This document shows positions 34,286-43,335 of a stretch of DNA of 64,000 nucleotides, in pieces. The DNA comes from Saccharopolyspora galaxeae. GTDB taxonomy: Bacteria; Actinomycetota; Actinomycetes; Mycobacteriales; Pseudonocardiaceae. Position 1 is the first letter of the stretch. Every line of letters begins with the position of its first letter. Where the stretch lies: contig NZ_JADDUE010000001.1 of assembly GCF_016526145.1 (NCBI RefSeq), positions 1-64,000 of the forward strand. Reading direction: 5' to 3'. The position numbers were made by a program, and so were the translations under genes. Below the pieces are notes generated by a model, which did not search any database, was not told the DNA's origin, and saw nothing but the letters and a program-made list of their open reading frames with translations.

Positions 34286-35494
34286 ATGCCGCAGGAGTTC
34301 TGGCAAGGCACCAACCTGCCGAAGGTGGGCGGGTTCAACCGCGCCGTCGTGCTCGACGCGATCCGCGCCAACGGCGGCGTGAGCCGCGTGGAACTGGCCC
34401 GCACGACCGGGCTCACAGCGCAGACGATGTCCAACATCGTGCGCGCGCTGATGGACGACGGACTGGTCATCGAGGACGGGCACGCGCCGTCCACCGGCGG
34501 CAAACGGCGGGTGATGCTGCGGGTCGTGCCGGACGCCTACTCGTCGGTGGGGCTGCACCTCGACCCGGAGCGGATCACCGGAGTGCTGCTGGACCTGGAC
34601 GGGCGGGTGCGGCTGCGCAGCCAGCGCCGGGTGCCGCCGGGCGCGTCGCCGGAAGCCGTGGTCGGCGCGCTCGCCCGCACCTTCCACCACCTCGTGCAAC
34701 GTTCCGGGATCGACGGCGGCCGAGTGCTCGGCGCGGGCCTTGCGGTGCCGGGCCCGCTGGACCGCACGCACCGGCGGCTGTTCGGGCCGCCGAACCTGCC
34801 CGGCTGGACCGAGGTGGCGCTGGCGGACCTGCTGGAGGACCGCACCGGGCTGCCGGTGGTGATGGACAACGACGCGACCGCCGCGGCCATCGGCGAGCGC
34901 TGGGCGGGCGGGGCGGACCGGGCGGGTTCGTTCGTCTACGTCTACGTCGGTACCGGCGTCGGAATCGGCGTCGTGCTGGGAGATCAGGTCTATCGGGGGA
35001 CCAGCAGCAACGCGGGCGAGGTCGGGCACGTGCCGGGCGCGGGCAAGGAATGCACCTGCGGCAAGCGGGGCTGCCTGGAGGCGTACTGCTCGATGCGGGC
35101 CGTGGTGGCCGAGTGGGCGGCCGCGGGCGGCGCAGCCGACGGCTCGGTGTCCGCGGCGTACCAGCGGATCTGCCGCGAAGCCGCGGACGGCGACGACGGC
35201 GCGGTGAAGATCCTGCGCGTCGCCGCGAACCGGCTCGGTCAGACGCTGGCCACGGTCGTCAGCGTGCTCGACGTGGACCGGGTGGTGCTCGGCGGACCCG
35301 CGTTGCGGCACGCGGGCGAGCTGATCCGCGCGCGGGTCGGGAAGGTGCTCAAGGCTCAGGTGTGGGCGCCGCACGTGCGTCCGGTGCGGGTGCAGGCGGC
35401 GCTGATCGGGGAGGACGCCGGGGCGGTGGGCGCGGCCTGCCTGGTGCTCGACCACGCCTACTCGCCGCGGCTGGCGACGTTGCTCGGCGGCTGA
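34286..35494 (+). CDS. ROK-family transcriptional regulator
   Basis: 402-residue repressor. The N-terminal winged helix-turn-helix (about 14-70) has NRAVVLDAIRANGGVSRVELARTTGLTAQTMSNIV. The ROK kinase-like core shows DNDATAAAIGERW, VYVGTGVGIGVVLG, and the zinc motif CTCGKRGCLEAYC, usual for sugar-sensing regulators. It should bind a sugar or sugar phosphate and release DNA. The gene is divergent from a carbohydrate ABC importer with a fitting dyad between them; autoregulation plus control of the importer is the natural reading. GGGAG lies 10 bases before the ATG at 34286. Confidence 0.93.
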   Translation: MPQEFWQGTNLPKVGGFNRAVVLDAIRANGGVSRVELARTTGLTAQTMSNIVRALMDDGLVIEDGHAPSTGGKRRVMLRVVPDAYSSVGLHLDPERITGVLLDLDGRVRLRSQRRVPPGASPEAVVGALARTFHHLVQRSGIDGGRVLGAGLAVPGPLDRTHRRLFGPPNLPGWTEVALADLLEDRTGLPVVMDNDATAAAIGERWAGGADRAGSFVYVYVGTGVGIGVVLGDQVYRGTSSNAGEVGHVPGAGKECTCGKRGCLEAYCSMRAVVAEWAAAGGAADGSVSAAYQRICREAADGDDGAVKILRVAANRLGQTLATVVSVLDVDRVVLGGPALRHAGELIRARVGKVLKAQVWAPHVRPVRVQAALIGEDAGAVGAACLVLDHAYSPRLATLLGG

Positions 35495-35522
35495 CCCGCC
35501 TCCGCCCGGGAACGAACGGACC

Positions 35523-35549
35523 TCTTCGCCCAGTCTCACCGGGCGAAGA
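35523..35549. terminator. hairpin between convergent genes
   Basis: TCTTCGCCC (35523-35531) pairs with GGGCGAAGA (35541-35549), 28 bases after the ROK stop and 86 bases beyond the stop of the convergent esterase gene. Confidence 0.6.
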
Positions 35550-35634
35550 AGTCCTGCACGCGGATTCCCCACACAACGACCGTTCGACCAGCCATTTCGG
35601 ACGAGCGGTCCGTTCACTCGGGGAGTACGTGGGG

Positions 35635-36561
35635 TCAGGTGGCAGCGGACGACCCGACGGCATCGGCGACGGCGTCGCCGAAGGCCGCCATGCCGCGGGC
35701 GTTCGGGTGCAGCGGAGCGGCCACCGAGGTCGGCAGCACGCCTTCCAGGTACTTCTCATCGGGCGCGGCGCACACGTCGTGGCCCTCGCTGACCGCGGCG
35801 GTGTCCACGAACTCCGCGCCGTGCGCACTGGCCTGCTCCGCCAGCATCGCGTTCATCTTGTCCACACTGGACTGCAGGTAGTCGGCGTCGCGCGCCCAGA
35901 TCGGCTCCTTCGGATGGCAACCGCCCGGCCGGATGTAGGTGCCGTACCCGGCGACCACGACCTCCGCGTCGGGCGCGCGCTGCGCGATGCCGTCCAAGGC
36001 CGCGGCGAAGTCGTCGGTGACGGCGTCGATCCGCTCGGCCAGTTCGTCGCCGTGCTCGGTGAACCGGTCCGCGCAGGAGATCCCGACCGGTTCGGGCAGC
36101 GCGTTGAGGCAGCTCACCGCCGCCTGCACCAGCTGCGCGTCGTTGCCGCCGATGGTGAGGGTGACCAGGTCGGTGGTCTCCTCGAGCGCGTCGAACTGCG
36201 GCGGCAGGAAACCGTGCTGGCGACCGGTGAAGTCCTCGATCTCGGCGCCGGAGCAGGTTACGTCGGTGAGTTCGGCGCCGAGCTGCTCGGCCGCGACGCG
36301 CGGGTAGTTCATCGTGGAACGCAGGCAGGCGAGGTTCGGGTCCGGCCCCGGGACCAGCGGCCCGGCTGCCGCCGAGTCGCCCAGCGCGACGTAGTCGATG
36401 CGCTCCGCGGACTGCGCGGGGGCGGGCAGCAGCGCGCAGGACGCCGAAACCGCGAGCAACGCGGCGCAGCGCCGCAGCGCCCACTTCTTGTCCACAGTGG
36501 AGTTGGGTCGGGTGCGGGTAGCGGATCTGCGACGGCCGGGTCGATCGGGCTGGACGTCCAC
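35635..36561 (-). CDS. secreted SGNH/GDSL esterase or lipase
   Basis: 308-residue exported hydrolase. A long basic N-terminus is followed by a hydrophobic stretch (about 31-47) and an AQSA cut near residue 51. Block I is YVALGDSAAAG (Ser63), block III TIGGND, and block V PLHPNARG with the catalytic His and likely Asp nearby. Six cysteines suggest three disulfides, as in the Streptomyces SGNH lipases of this type, which hydrolyse fatty acyl esters. The GTG at 36561 has GGAGG five bases upstream, which settles the start despite the long N-terminus. It is downstream of the beta-helix membrane protein gene on the same strand, separated by 137 bases. Confidence 0.9.
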   Translation of the reverse strand: MDVQPDRPGRRRSATRTRPNSTVDKKWALRRCAALLAVSASCALLPAPAQSAERIDYVALGDSAAAGPLVPGPDPNLACLRSTMNYPRVAAEQLGAELTDVTCSGAEIEDFTGRQHGFLPPQFDALEETTDLVTLTIGGNDAQLVQAAVSCLNALPEPVGISCADRFTEHGDELAERIDAVTDDFAAALDGIAQRAPDAEVVVAGYGTYIRPGGCHPKEPIWARDADYLQSSVDKMNAMLAEQASAHGAEFVDTAAVSEGHDVCAAPDEKYLEGVLPTSVAAPLHPNARGMAAFGDAVADAVGSSAAT

Positions 36562-36698
36562 GGTGACCTCCGATGCTCGGTGTCTACTTGATGTAGCACG
36601 TACCGAGCTCGATTCCCGCCGCCGTTCGCGGGTTGTTCCGCGTCACCAGCACTTCGGGTGACGACCGGGAAGCGCGATCCGCCTGCCGCCGCGCCCGC

Positions 36699-38972
36699 TC
36701 AATGCTCCCGGCGCAGCGCCCTGGTGATGCCCGCCGCCACCGTGGTCGCCAGGATCCATCCTGCGGCGATGAGCACCACGGTGATCCACTGCGAATTGCC
36801 CTCGGCCCGCCACATCACGTCGTGCCCGAGGTTGATGATCGGCACCAACTGGTCGACGGTGTAGAGCAACGGGTTCCAGATCGGATTGTCCTCTTCGTTG
36901 ATCGGCTCCAGCCGGTGGTAGCTGAACCAGACCGTGCCGCCCACCGCGAAGGCCAGCAGCCACAGCAACGCCCGCAGCGGCCGGTACCCGTAGGCGACCG
37001 TGCTGCGCTGCAACATGCTCCACAACCGGACCGAAGGCCGCAGCAGCCGCGGGGAGGCACCGGCCAGCGCCTGGTAGCGGCGGCGCTGCTTCTCGATCAG
37101 CACCGTGACCGCGTGTTCCTCGTTGCCGTTGTTGCGGAACACCTCGGCCAGCTGGTCGTACGGGCCGGGCTGGTAGCGGCCGGTGGTCGCGCGCAGCCAC
37201 GACAACCGTTCCCGCACGCGCGCCGCGTCGGTGGGTTCGATCGGGTGGCTGAGGTTGTAGTACGTGAAGTCCTCGACGTCGACGCCGCGAGTCGCCGACC
37301 ACGTCAAGGCGTTGTCGTCGAGCAGTTCGCACTGCGCCTGGCGCAGCACGACCCGGCCCTGCGGGGGCTGCGCGGGCAGCAGCATGATCTCCTGCGCCAC
37401 CAGCCCGAACGCGTTGAAGGCGTTCGTCGAGCTCCCGTCGCCGAGCACGCAGCCCCAGAAGTTCGCCTGCCTGCCGATCACCGCCCGGCGCAGCTGCACC
37501 TCGCCTTCGGCGCGGAAGAACTGCTTGCCTTCCGCGCACACCAGGTCCCGGCCGATGCTCGCCGCCCGCAGGTCCAAAGAGGACTTGTACGCCTGGCGGT
37601 GCCGGTGCCAGGCGGGTTTGAGCAGTTGCGCGGCCCGCAGATCCACGTTCGCGCCGATGTTCGCGCCCTGCAGCTGCAACGTGCCGGTGATGTCGGCTTC
37701 GCGGCAGTCGAAGTTGCTGCCCACCTGGATCCGGTTGGCCTGCACGGTGTCGGTGCGCGGCCCGGCCAGGGACGCGCGGGTCAGTTGGAAGCTGCCGTGC
37801 ACGCGCACGTCGACCATCCGCATCTGGCCGTGCAGCGTCGCTCCCACGGCTTCCAGGTTGCCGAGGACTTCCGTGCCGTCGAGGTGCAGCGCGCGCATCG
37901 GCTGGTCCACCGACGCCGCCGGGGAGCGCGCCCAGCTCAGGTCGATCTGCGCGCCCGCCATCCGCAGGTCGCCGCCGATCTTGCTGCTGACCAGGCGGAT
38001 CGTGCCGCCGCTGCGGAAGTTCTGGTCGAGCTGCACGTCGCCGCGGACCTCGCCGCGGTCCAGCAGCAGCGTGCTGATCGGGTCGTCGTACTGGGACTCG
38101 CCGCGCTTGGGCGGGCTGACACCGGGTTCCAGCACCGCGTCGCGCAGCCGCAGGTCGCCCTGCAGGTGCGCGCTGGGCAAGTACAGCAGCCCGGCCACGG
38201 TGAACGGCGCGCCGCTGATCCGGTCCACGTCGCCGCGCAGGCTGCCGCCGATCTGGATGCCGTTGGCGTTGAGCGCGTTGCGCCCGCGGTTGCGCAGCGC
38301 GCCACCGGAGAAGTTCAGGTTGCCGCCGATCTTCGCCCCGGGGATGCGCACCTCGCCGGAGACCTTGATCCGCTGGCCGAGCATCGCGCCCGCCACCGCC
38401 AGCCGGTCGGCGTAGATCGCGCGACCGCCGGGGTTGCGCAGCTCCGAATCGTCGAGCTGCAGCGAGCCGCCGAGTTCGGCGTCGGCCAGGTCCACCGTGC
38501 CGCCGACGCTGGTGCAGTTGCGCAGCACCGTGTCGTGGCTGGTGTGCAGGTTCCGGCCGTTGAGCCCGGGGAACCGGCAGTGCCACAGCACCAGGCCGGT
38601 CAACGTGGCCTGCCGCAGGTCCGGCCGCATGTCGAAGCGGCAGCGCACGAACTCCAGCAGGTAGGGCAGTTCGGCCGCGCGCAGGTCCAGCCTGCCGGTG
38701 ATCACGGCGTCCTCGATGCGCACCACCGGCTGCTGCCCGCCGCGGCGCCAGAACGCGCGCCAACCCTGCTCGTCGGGGGATTCGACGAGTTTGCGGGTCA
38801 GGTACTCGCCGCGGATCTCCCGCTCCGGGTCGTACATGTCGGCGTGCACGTCGAGCGGGATCACCGGCGTGTCCTGGCGGCGGCCCCACGCCCTGCCCTG
38901 CCCGAGCAGGTCGTCGAGCCGCTGCTCGGCGGTCGTCGGCGCCCCGGCGTTGTCCCACGGCCTGTTCGGCAC
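36699..38972 (-). CDS. large beta-helix-like membrane protein, unknown function
   Basis: 757-residue protein. Residues about 75-560 are built of a repeated pattern, roughly every 20-25 residues, of the form (I/L)-x-G-x-L-x-L-x-x-(A/S)-x-(L/I), as in IGGDLRMAGAQIDL and ITGTLQLQGANIGANVDL. This is the periodicity of a right-handed parallel beta helix, like pentapeptide or bactofilin-type folds. After a helical linker come three C-terminal hydrophobic segments (last about 110 residues). I recall similar actinobacterial proteins vaguely labelled membrane-associated oxidoreductases, without proof of redox activity. No Rossmann or Fe-S motif is visible. The GTG at 38972 is chosen for its GGGGAGG; an upstream TTG at 39056 would read through a 17-bp tandem repeat. 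Confidence 0.7.
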   Translation of the reverse strand: MPNRPWDNAGAPTTAEQRLDDLLGQGRAWGRRQDTPVIPLDVHADMYDPEREIRGEYLTRKLVESPDEQGWRAFWRRGGQQPVVRIEDAVITGRLDLRAAELPYLLEFVRCRFDMRPDLRQATLTGLVLWHCRFPGLNGRNLHTSHDTVLRNCTSVGGTVDLADAELGGSLQLDDSELRNPGGRAIYADRLAVAGAMLGQRIKVSGEVRIPGAKIGGNLNFSGGALRNRGRNALNANGIQIGGSLRGDVDRISGAPFTVAGLLYLPSAHLQGDLRLRDAVLEPGVSPPKRGESQYDDPISTLLLDRGEVRGDVQLDQNFRSGGTIRLVSSKIGGDLRMAGAQIDLSWARSPAASVDQPMRALHLDGTEVLGNLEAVGATLHGQMRMVDVRVHGSFQLTRASLAGPRTDTVQANRIQVGSNFDCREADITGTLQLQGANIGANVDLRAAQLLKPAWHRHRQAYKSSLDLRAASIGRDLVCAEGKQFFRAEGEVQLRRAVIGRQANFWGCVLGDGSSTNAFNAFGLVAQEIMLLPAQPPQGRVVLRQAQCELLDDNALTWSATRGVDVEDFTYYNLSHPIEPTDAARVRERLSWLRATTGRYQPGPYDQLAEVFRNNGNEEHAVTVLIEKQRRRYQALAGASPRLLRPSVRLWSMLQRSTVAYGYRPLRALLWLLAFAVGGTVWFSYHRLEPINEEDNPIWNPLLYTVDQLVPIINLGHDVMWRAEGNSQWITVVLIAAGWILATTVAAGITRALRREH

Positions 38973-38990
38973 GGTCCTCCCCGACTTCGG

Positions 38991-39024
38991 TCCGGCACAG
39001 CTGTTGATCCGGCACAGCTGTTGA
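38991..39024. repeat. 17-bp perfect tandem duplication
   Basis: TCCGGCACAGCTGTTGA occurs twice head-to-tail, just upstream of the beta-helix protein start. A 6-bp-stem hairpin CCGGCG/CGCCGG follows at 39026-39040. Confidence 0.8.
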
Positions 39025-39200
39025 TCCGGCGAATCGCCGGAACAGTAGTAGATCAACTACCACCGACAGTTCAGACGCTCGAGTTCAGCCTGAGGTTGTG
39101 ACCCCCGCGGGCGACACCGCCGAGGGAGCGGTATGCCGCCGCACGGCGCAGGATCCATGCCGTCGAATGTCCGATGAGGACTCGTCGATCTCGCGTAATC

Positions 39201-39220
39201 TCGATATTCGCGAGAATCGA
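39201..39220. promoter_or_regulatory. 20-bp dyad TCGATATTCG/CGAGAATCGA
   Basis: Eight of ten positions pair. It lies 20 bases beyond the stop of the amino acid importer operon and about 230 bases upstream of the beta-helix gene, so it may be a terminator or an operator. Confidence 0.4.
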
Positions 39221-39239
39221 TCGCCGAGTCCGATGATTT

Positions 39240-40025
39240 TCACGCGTGGCTGCGCGTCGGATCGAGCACCCTGGCCAGGAACGCGCGGGTGCGCTCCTCC
39301 TTCGGCGAGCCGATCACCTCGGACGGCGGCCCCTGCTCGACGATCCCGCCGCCGTCCATGAACAGCACCCGGTCGGCGACCTCCCTGGCGAACTGCATCT
39401 CGTGGGTGACCACCAGCATCGTCATGCCCTCGTCGGCGAGCCCGCGCATCACGCCCAGCACGTCGCCGACCAGCTCGGGGTCCAGAGCCGATGTCGGCTC
39501 GTCGAACAGCATCACGTTCGGATCCATCGACAGCGCCCGCGCGATCGCCACCCGCTGCTGCTGCCCGCCGGACAGCTGCGCGGGCATCGCCTCCGCCTTC
39601 TCCGCGAGCCCGACCCTGCCGAGGTTCTCGCGCGCGATCCGCTCGGCATCGGCCCGCTGCCTGCGCAGCACCTTCCGCTGCGCCACCGCGAGGTTGTCCA
39701 GCACGTCGAGGTGCGTGAACAGGTTGAAGCCCTGGAAGACCATGCCGATGTGCCTGCGCGCGGCGTCGATGTCCGCGTCCGGGTCGGTCAGCTCCACCCC
39801 GTCCACCGAGACCTGCCCCGAGGTCGGCTGCTCCAGCAGGTTCACACAGCGCAGCAACGTGGACTTGCCCGAGCCGGACGGCCCGATCACGCACACCACC
39901 TCGCCGCGCTGCACCCGCACATCGACGCCGCGCAGCACCTCCAGCGAGCCGAACGACTTGCCCAGACCGGAGATCTCGATCATCGCGTGCATCCGGTGCT
40001 CCTGTTCCGACGTGCCGGTGCTCAT
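39240..40025 (-). CDS. polar amino acid ABC transporter ATPase (GlnQ/GluA-like)
   Basis: 261-residue cytosolic ATPase. Walker [11 protein letters not shown]-loop [17 protein letters not shown], signature [15 protein letters not shown], Walker [17 protein letters not shown], and switch His in VVTHEMQFA match the PAAT ATPases closely. It energises uptake of glutamate, glutamine or another polar amino acid. Its ATG at 40025 overlaps the permease stop (ATGA); starts at internal ATGs near residues 12 or 15 are also possible. It is third in the binding protein-permease-ATPase operon. Confidence 0.95.
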   Translation of the reverse strand: MSTGTSEQEHRMHAMIEISGLGKSFGSLEVLRGVDVRVQRGEVVCVIGPSGSGKSTLLRCVNLLEQPTSGQVSVDGVELTDPDADIDAARRHIGMVFQGFNLFTHLDVLDNLAVAQRKVLRRQRADAERIARENLGRVGLAEKAEAMPAQLSGGQQQRVAIARALSMDPNVMLFDEPTSALDPELVGDVLGVMRGLADEGMTMLVVTHEMQFAREVADRVLFMDGGGIVEQGPPSEVIGSPKEERTRAFLARVLDPTRSHA

Positions 40026-40849
40026 TGGGTACCCGACGGGACCCGGCCGCCGTAGCGGCGCTCCAGCCGGTTCGACAACCGCGACAGCGGGATCGTGATG
40101 ATCAGGTAGCACAGCCCGGCCAGCAGGATCGGGGTCAGCGACTGGTACTGGGTCAACGCGGCGCGGCCGAACTTCGCGAGCTCGTACTGCGCGGTGGACA
40201 ACCCGAGCAGGTAGATCAGCGACGAGTCCTTGGTGAGCAGGATCAGCTCGTTCGTCAGCGGCGGCAGGATGATCCGGAACGCCTGCGGCATCACCACCGT
40301 GACCATCGCGCGGGCGCTGGACATGCCCAGCGAGCGCGCCGCCTCGACCTGCCCGGCGGGCACCGCCTGCACCCCGGCGCGGATCGTCTCGGCCATGTAG
40401 GCCGCGCCGACCAGGCCCAGGCTCAACATCACCGTGGAGTAGATGTCGAAGACCAGCTGGAACGCGATCGGTACCCCGTAGCCCAGCGCGATGAACACCA
40501 GCAGCGCGGGCACGCCGCGGAAGAACTCGACGTAGACCGCGGCGATCCACCGGTACGGCGCCACCGAGGACAACCGCATCAGCGCGAGCACCACGCCCAG
40601 CACCAGGCCGAAACCGAAGCCGAGCGCGGTGTAGACGACGGTGTTCAGCAGCGCGCTGATGATGATCGCCGGGAATTGCGCGGCGGCGACTTCGACGTCG
40701 AAGAACGCCGAAGCGATCCGCCCCCAGTCGGCGAAGATCGCCAGCAGCACGGCCGCGAGCACCAGGATCGCGTACTGCACGCCGCGGGTGATCTTGCTGC
40801 GCTGCCGCTTGCTCATCCGCGGCGCCGTCGCGGTGTCGGTCGTGGTCAT
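40022..40849 (-). CDS. polar amino acid ABC transporter permease
   Basis: 275-residue HisM/GlnP-type permease. Five or six helices are evident. The conserved region [19 protein letters not shown] and the EAA-type loop [35 protein letters not shown] are present. It probably works as a homodimer, since the operon has a single permease. A basic cytoplasmic N-terminus ([12 protein letters not shown]) precedes helix 1. The stop overlaps the ATPase start by four bases (ATGA). Confidence 0.93.
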   Translation of the reverse strand: MTTTDTATAPRMSKRQRSKITRGVQYAILVLAAVLLAIFADWGRIASAFFDVEVAAAQFPAIIISALLNTVVYTALGFGFGLVLGVVLALMRLSSVAPYRWIAAVYVEFFRGVPALLVFIALGYGVPIAFQLVFDIYSTVMLSLGLVGAAYMAETIRAGVQAVPAGQVEAARSLGMSSARAMVTVVMPQAFRIILPPLTNELILLTKDSSLIYLLGLSTAQYELAKFGRAALTQYQSLTPILLAGLCYLIITIPLSRLSNRLERRYGGRVPSGTQ

Positions 40850-40883
40850 CGCCGTCCCCGGCCTCGTCCCGTGGTTCCGCCGC

Positions 40884-41690
40884 TCATGGCCGGTCCGGCG
40901 GCTTGCCGATCCACTTCTGGTAGATCCGGTCGTACTCGCCGTCGGCCTTGGCCTTGGCCAACGACTCGTTGACCTTCGCCAGCAGCGGCCCGTTGCCCTG
41001 CTGCACGCCGATGCCGTACTTCTCCCCGGTGGGGATCTCGGTGCTCACTTCGGTGTCCGGGTTGTTCTTGGCGAAGTGCAGCAGCACGCCGTTGTCGTTG
41101 ATCGCCGCGTCGACGCTGCCGTTCTGCACGCTGGACTCCAGCAGCGCGACGTCCTCGTACTGGCGGACCTGGTAGCCGAACTCGGCCCGGTGCTCGTTGG
41201 CGTACTCCTCGCCGGTGGTGCCGAGCTGCACGCCCAGCACCTTGCCGCGCAGCGCTGCCAGCTCCTTGTCCGCGGCGCCCTTCTTGACCAGCAGCGCCTG
41301 GTCGGCGTCGAAGTACGGGTCGGAGAAGTTCATGTTCTGCTGCCGGGTGGGCGTGATCGTGATCGCCGCGGCGGCCACGTCGCACTTGCGGGTGTTGAGC
41401 GCCTCGCCGGACTGGATGCCCTCGAACGGCGTGTCGAACAGTTCCTGCTGCAGGCCCAGGTCGCGGGCGATGTAGTCCACCAGTTCCACGTCGAAGCCGA
41501 CCTTCTTGCCGTCCTGGACGAACTGGAACGGCTCGTACGGCAGGTGCGTGCAGGTGGTGAGCTTGCCGGGGCGCGTGAACCGCAGCTGCCCGTCCTCGCC
41601 GACCGGGGCGATGGACTTCGCGCAGCCCGCCGCGGTGAGCAGCAGAACGGGCAGCAGGGCGAGCGCTTTCCAAGTTCTCCGACGCGCCAC
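40884..41690 (-). CDS. polar amino acid-binding lipoprotein
   Basis: 268-residue family-3 solute-binding lipoprotein. The signal peptide ends with lipobox TAAGC (Cys23). Typical features are LTTCTHLPYEPFQF, VGFDVELVDYIARDLGL, the FDTPFEGIQSGEALNTRKCDVAAAAITITPTR segment that contacts the amino acid, and YGIGVQQGNGPLLAKVNESLAKAKADG. Ligand specificity is unclear. The GTG start at 41690 has AGGAG seven bases upstream. First gene of the importer operon, transcribed from the long region upstream. Confidence 0.93.
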   Translation of the reverse strand: MARRRTWKALALLPVLLLTAAGCAKSIAPVGEDGQLRFTRPGKLTTCTHLPYEPFQFVQDGKKVGFDVELVDYIARDLGLQQELFDTPFEGIQSGEALNTRKCDVAAAAITITPTRQQNMNFSDPYFDADQALLVKKGAADKELAALRGKVLGVQLGTTGEEYANEHRAEFGYQVRQYEDVALLESSVQNGSVDAAINDNGVLLHFAKNNPDTEVSTEIPTGEKYGIGVQQGNGPLLAKVNESLAKAKADGEYDRIYQKWIGKPPDRP

Positions 41691-42218
41691 GACGTCTCCT
41701 AAGTGGGTCTCCTGGTGGGCGAGAACGCGAGTGCTCCGGATCCTGCCACTCGAAATGATCGGATTCTCCCGCGCGATGTTTCGAATCAGTCAATTTTTCG
41801 GCTTGCTGGGCGAAAACGCCGGTGCCGCCGGAACCGAACCGCGCGGTTCGCCGAGAACGCGCGCCGCCCACCTTGCTGTTGCACGTCGTAGTTGCGTCCC
41901 GACCGAGATCGCGGCTGTAGTTTCATGCGCCGATCGTGGCCGGTCAACAGAAAGTTCACCACGCGGATCTAAACTCGTGCGCTGCAAGATCACCTCCACA
42001 GCTACGAGGTTGCTCCATTCGGACCGTCCCGCTGCACCGGTCGGAGCCGTCCGCCGTGATCACTTTTTCCGGCCGATTCCCACTTTTGCGGAAATGTGTG
42101 GGAAAGACGAACACCGCAATGGCCGATTCGGCCGCTGTCGAACGGCCGTGAGCTTCGGCAGACTGCGCCGTCGACAGGGGAACGACACCGCCGAGACGAG
42201 AACAAGGAGATCAGGTCG
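41691..42218. other. 528-base divergent intergenic region
   Basis: No convincing gene: short frames here lack ribosome-binding sites and sensible composition. It must hold promoters for the amino acid importer (minus) and the EEP protein gene (plus). It is less GC-rich than its surroundings at about 41740-42110. I found no clear operator. Confidence 0.5.
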
Positions 42219-43010
42219 ATGACCGACGGCCACTTATCCAGCGGAGTAGCCCGGCGGCTCTCGCTCGCGGGCGCGTTGCTCGCCTGCGTGGGCTTCGCCG
42301 TACCGGCCGCCGCGGACACCGCGACGGCCGCGCCCGCAGCCGGGTTCGATGTGCTGCAGCTCAACGTTTGCCACAGCGGTTCCGCGGAGTGCCCCTCGAC
42401 GGGCAACGCGGTCGAGTCCGGGATCGCAGCCGTGCGGGAGCGCGCCCCGAGGATCGTCACGATCAACGAGGTCTGCGCGCACGACGTCACGAAGATGACC
42501 CGCGAAACCGGTTACCACGCCGAATTCACCCCGGCGCGTGCCGCCGACGGCGCGCCGGCGGCCTGCACCGACGGCCGCGGCGACTACGGCATCGCGGTGC
42601 TCGCCCACCCCGACCTCGGAGCGGTCAGCGGCGCGGTCACCGAGCAGGTCTTCACCGCGCAGGACGGCACCGGGCAGCAGCGGGTCGCGCTGTGCGCACC
42701 GTTCTCCTCGTTCGCGGCCTGCACCTCGCAGCTTTCGGCGGCCGATCCGCAGGTCGCCGCGCAGCAGTGCGCGGAGCTCAGCGAGGTGGCCACCGGCCTG
42801 GGCAGGCCGACGGTGCTCGGCGGCGATTTGAACCTGCGCCACGGCGCGGCACCGGACGTGCAGGACTGCGTGCCCAGCGGTTGGGTGCGGACCGGCGACG
42901 GCTCGGTGCAGCACGTGTTCAACAGCGCCGACTTCGCCTTCGAGCGGACCGAGAACCTCCCGCTCGACGGGACCGACTACCCGGGCCTGGTCGTCGAGCT
43001 CTCGCACTGA
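42219..43010 (+). CDS. secreted endonuclease/exonuclease/phosphatase-family protein
   Basis: 263 residues. A signal peptide (ARRLSLAGALLACVGFAVPAAA, cut near residue 32) leads to an EEP-fold domain: FDVLQLNVCHSG (metal-site Asn), IVTINEVCAHD (Glu), DYGIAVLAH, and GGDLNLRHG. The final ELSH replaces the usual SDHxP; the catalytic His may be the last residue. Six or more cysteines suit an extracellular protein. EEP members hydrolyse nucleic acids, inositol phosphates or sphingomyelin; no choice is possible here. AAGGAG lies 9 bases before the ATG at 42219. Confidence 0.85.
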   Translation: MTDGHLSSGVARRLSLAGALLACVGFAVPAAADTATAAPAAGFDVLQLNVCHSGSAECPSTGNAVESGIAAVRERAPRIVTINEVCAHDVTKMTRETGYHAEFTPARAADGAPAACTDGRGDYGIAVLAHPDLGAVSGAVTEQVFTAQDGTGQQRVALCAPFSSFAACTSQLSAADPQVAAQQCAELSEVATGLGRPTVLGGDLNLRHGAAPDVQDCVPSGWVRTGDGSVQHVFNSADFAFERTENLPLDGTDYPGLVVELSH

Positions 43011-43140
43011 GCGGCGAACGGGTCGGGCTGCCGCGCGTTGTACTGGACGGCCCCGCGCGATCTCCGGGTGGCCCCCGATGCGGCAAGTCGTCGCAATCTT
43101 GCACGATTACCGCAAACGATCACCGAAGCAGGAGGAGACG

Positions 43141-43326
43141 ATGAGCAGCCTGACCCGACCCAAGCACGGCACTTTGATCGCGGGGGTGTGCGCCGGGCTG
43201 GCCGACCGGTTCGGCATGAAGACCGGCCTGGTGCGGTTCCTGTTCATCCTGTCGTGCCTGCTGCCGGGCCCGCAGTTCGTGCTCTACATCGTGCTGTGGA
43301 TCGTGATGCCCAAGAACTCCTACTGA
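43141..43326 (+). CDS. PspC-domain membrane peptide
   Basis: 61-residue protein consisting only of a PspC domain: LTRPKHGTLIAGVCAGLADRFG-type start, then a hydrophobic hairpin LVRFLFILSCLLPGPQFVLYIVLWIVMP. In enterobacteria PspC senses membrane stress; actinobacterial stand-alone versions are common but unstudied. AGGAGGA precedes the ATG. The gene stops nine bases before the end of the convergent peptidase gene, with no terminator between them. Confidence 0.9.
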   Translation: MSSLTRPKHGTLIAGVCAGLADRFGMKTGLVRFLFILSCLLPGPQFVLYIVLWIVMPKNSY

Positions 43327-43335
43327 TCGAGCGGC

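Noticed and set aside
41936-42151. Short plus-strand frame in the region upstream of the EEP gene
   Set aside because: No ribosome-binding site, unnatural composition, and an adjacent frame of similar quality overlaps it.
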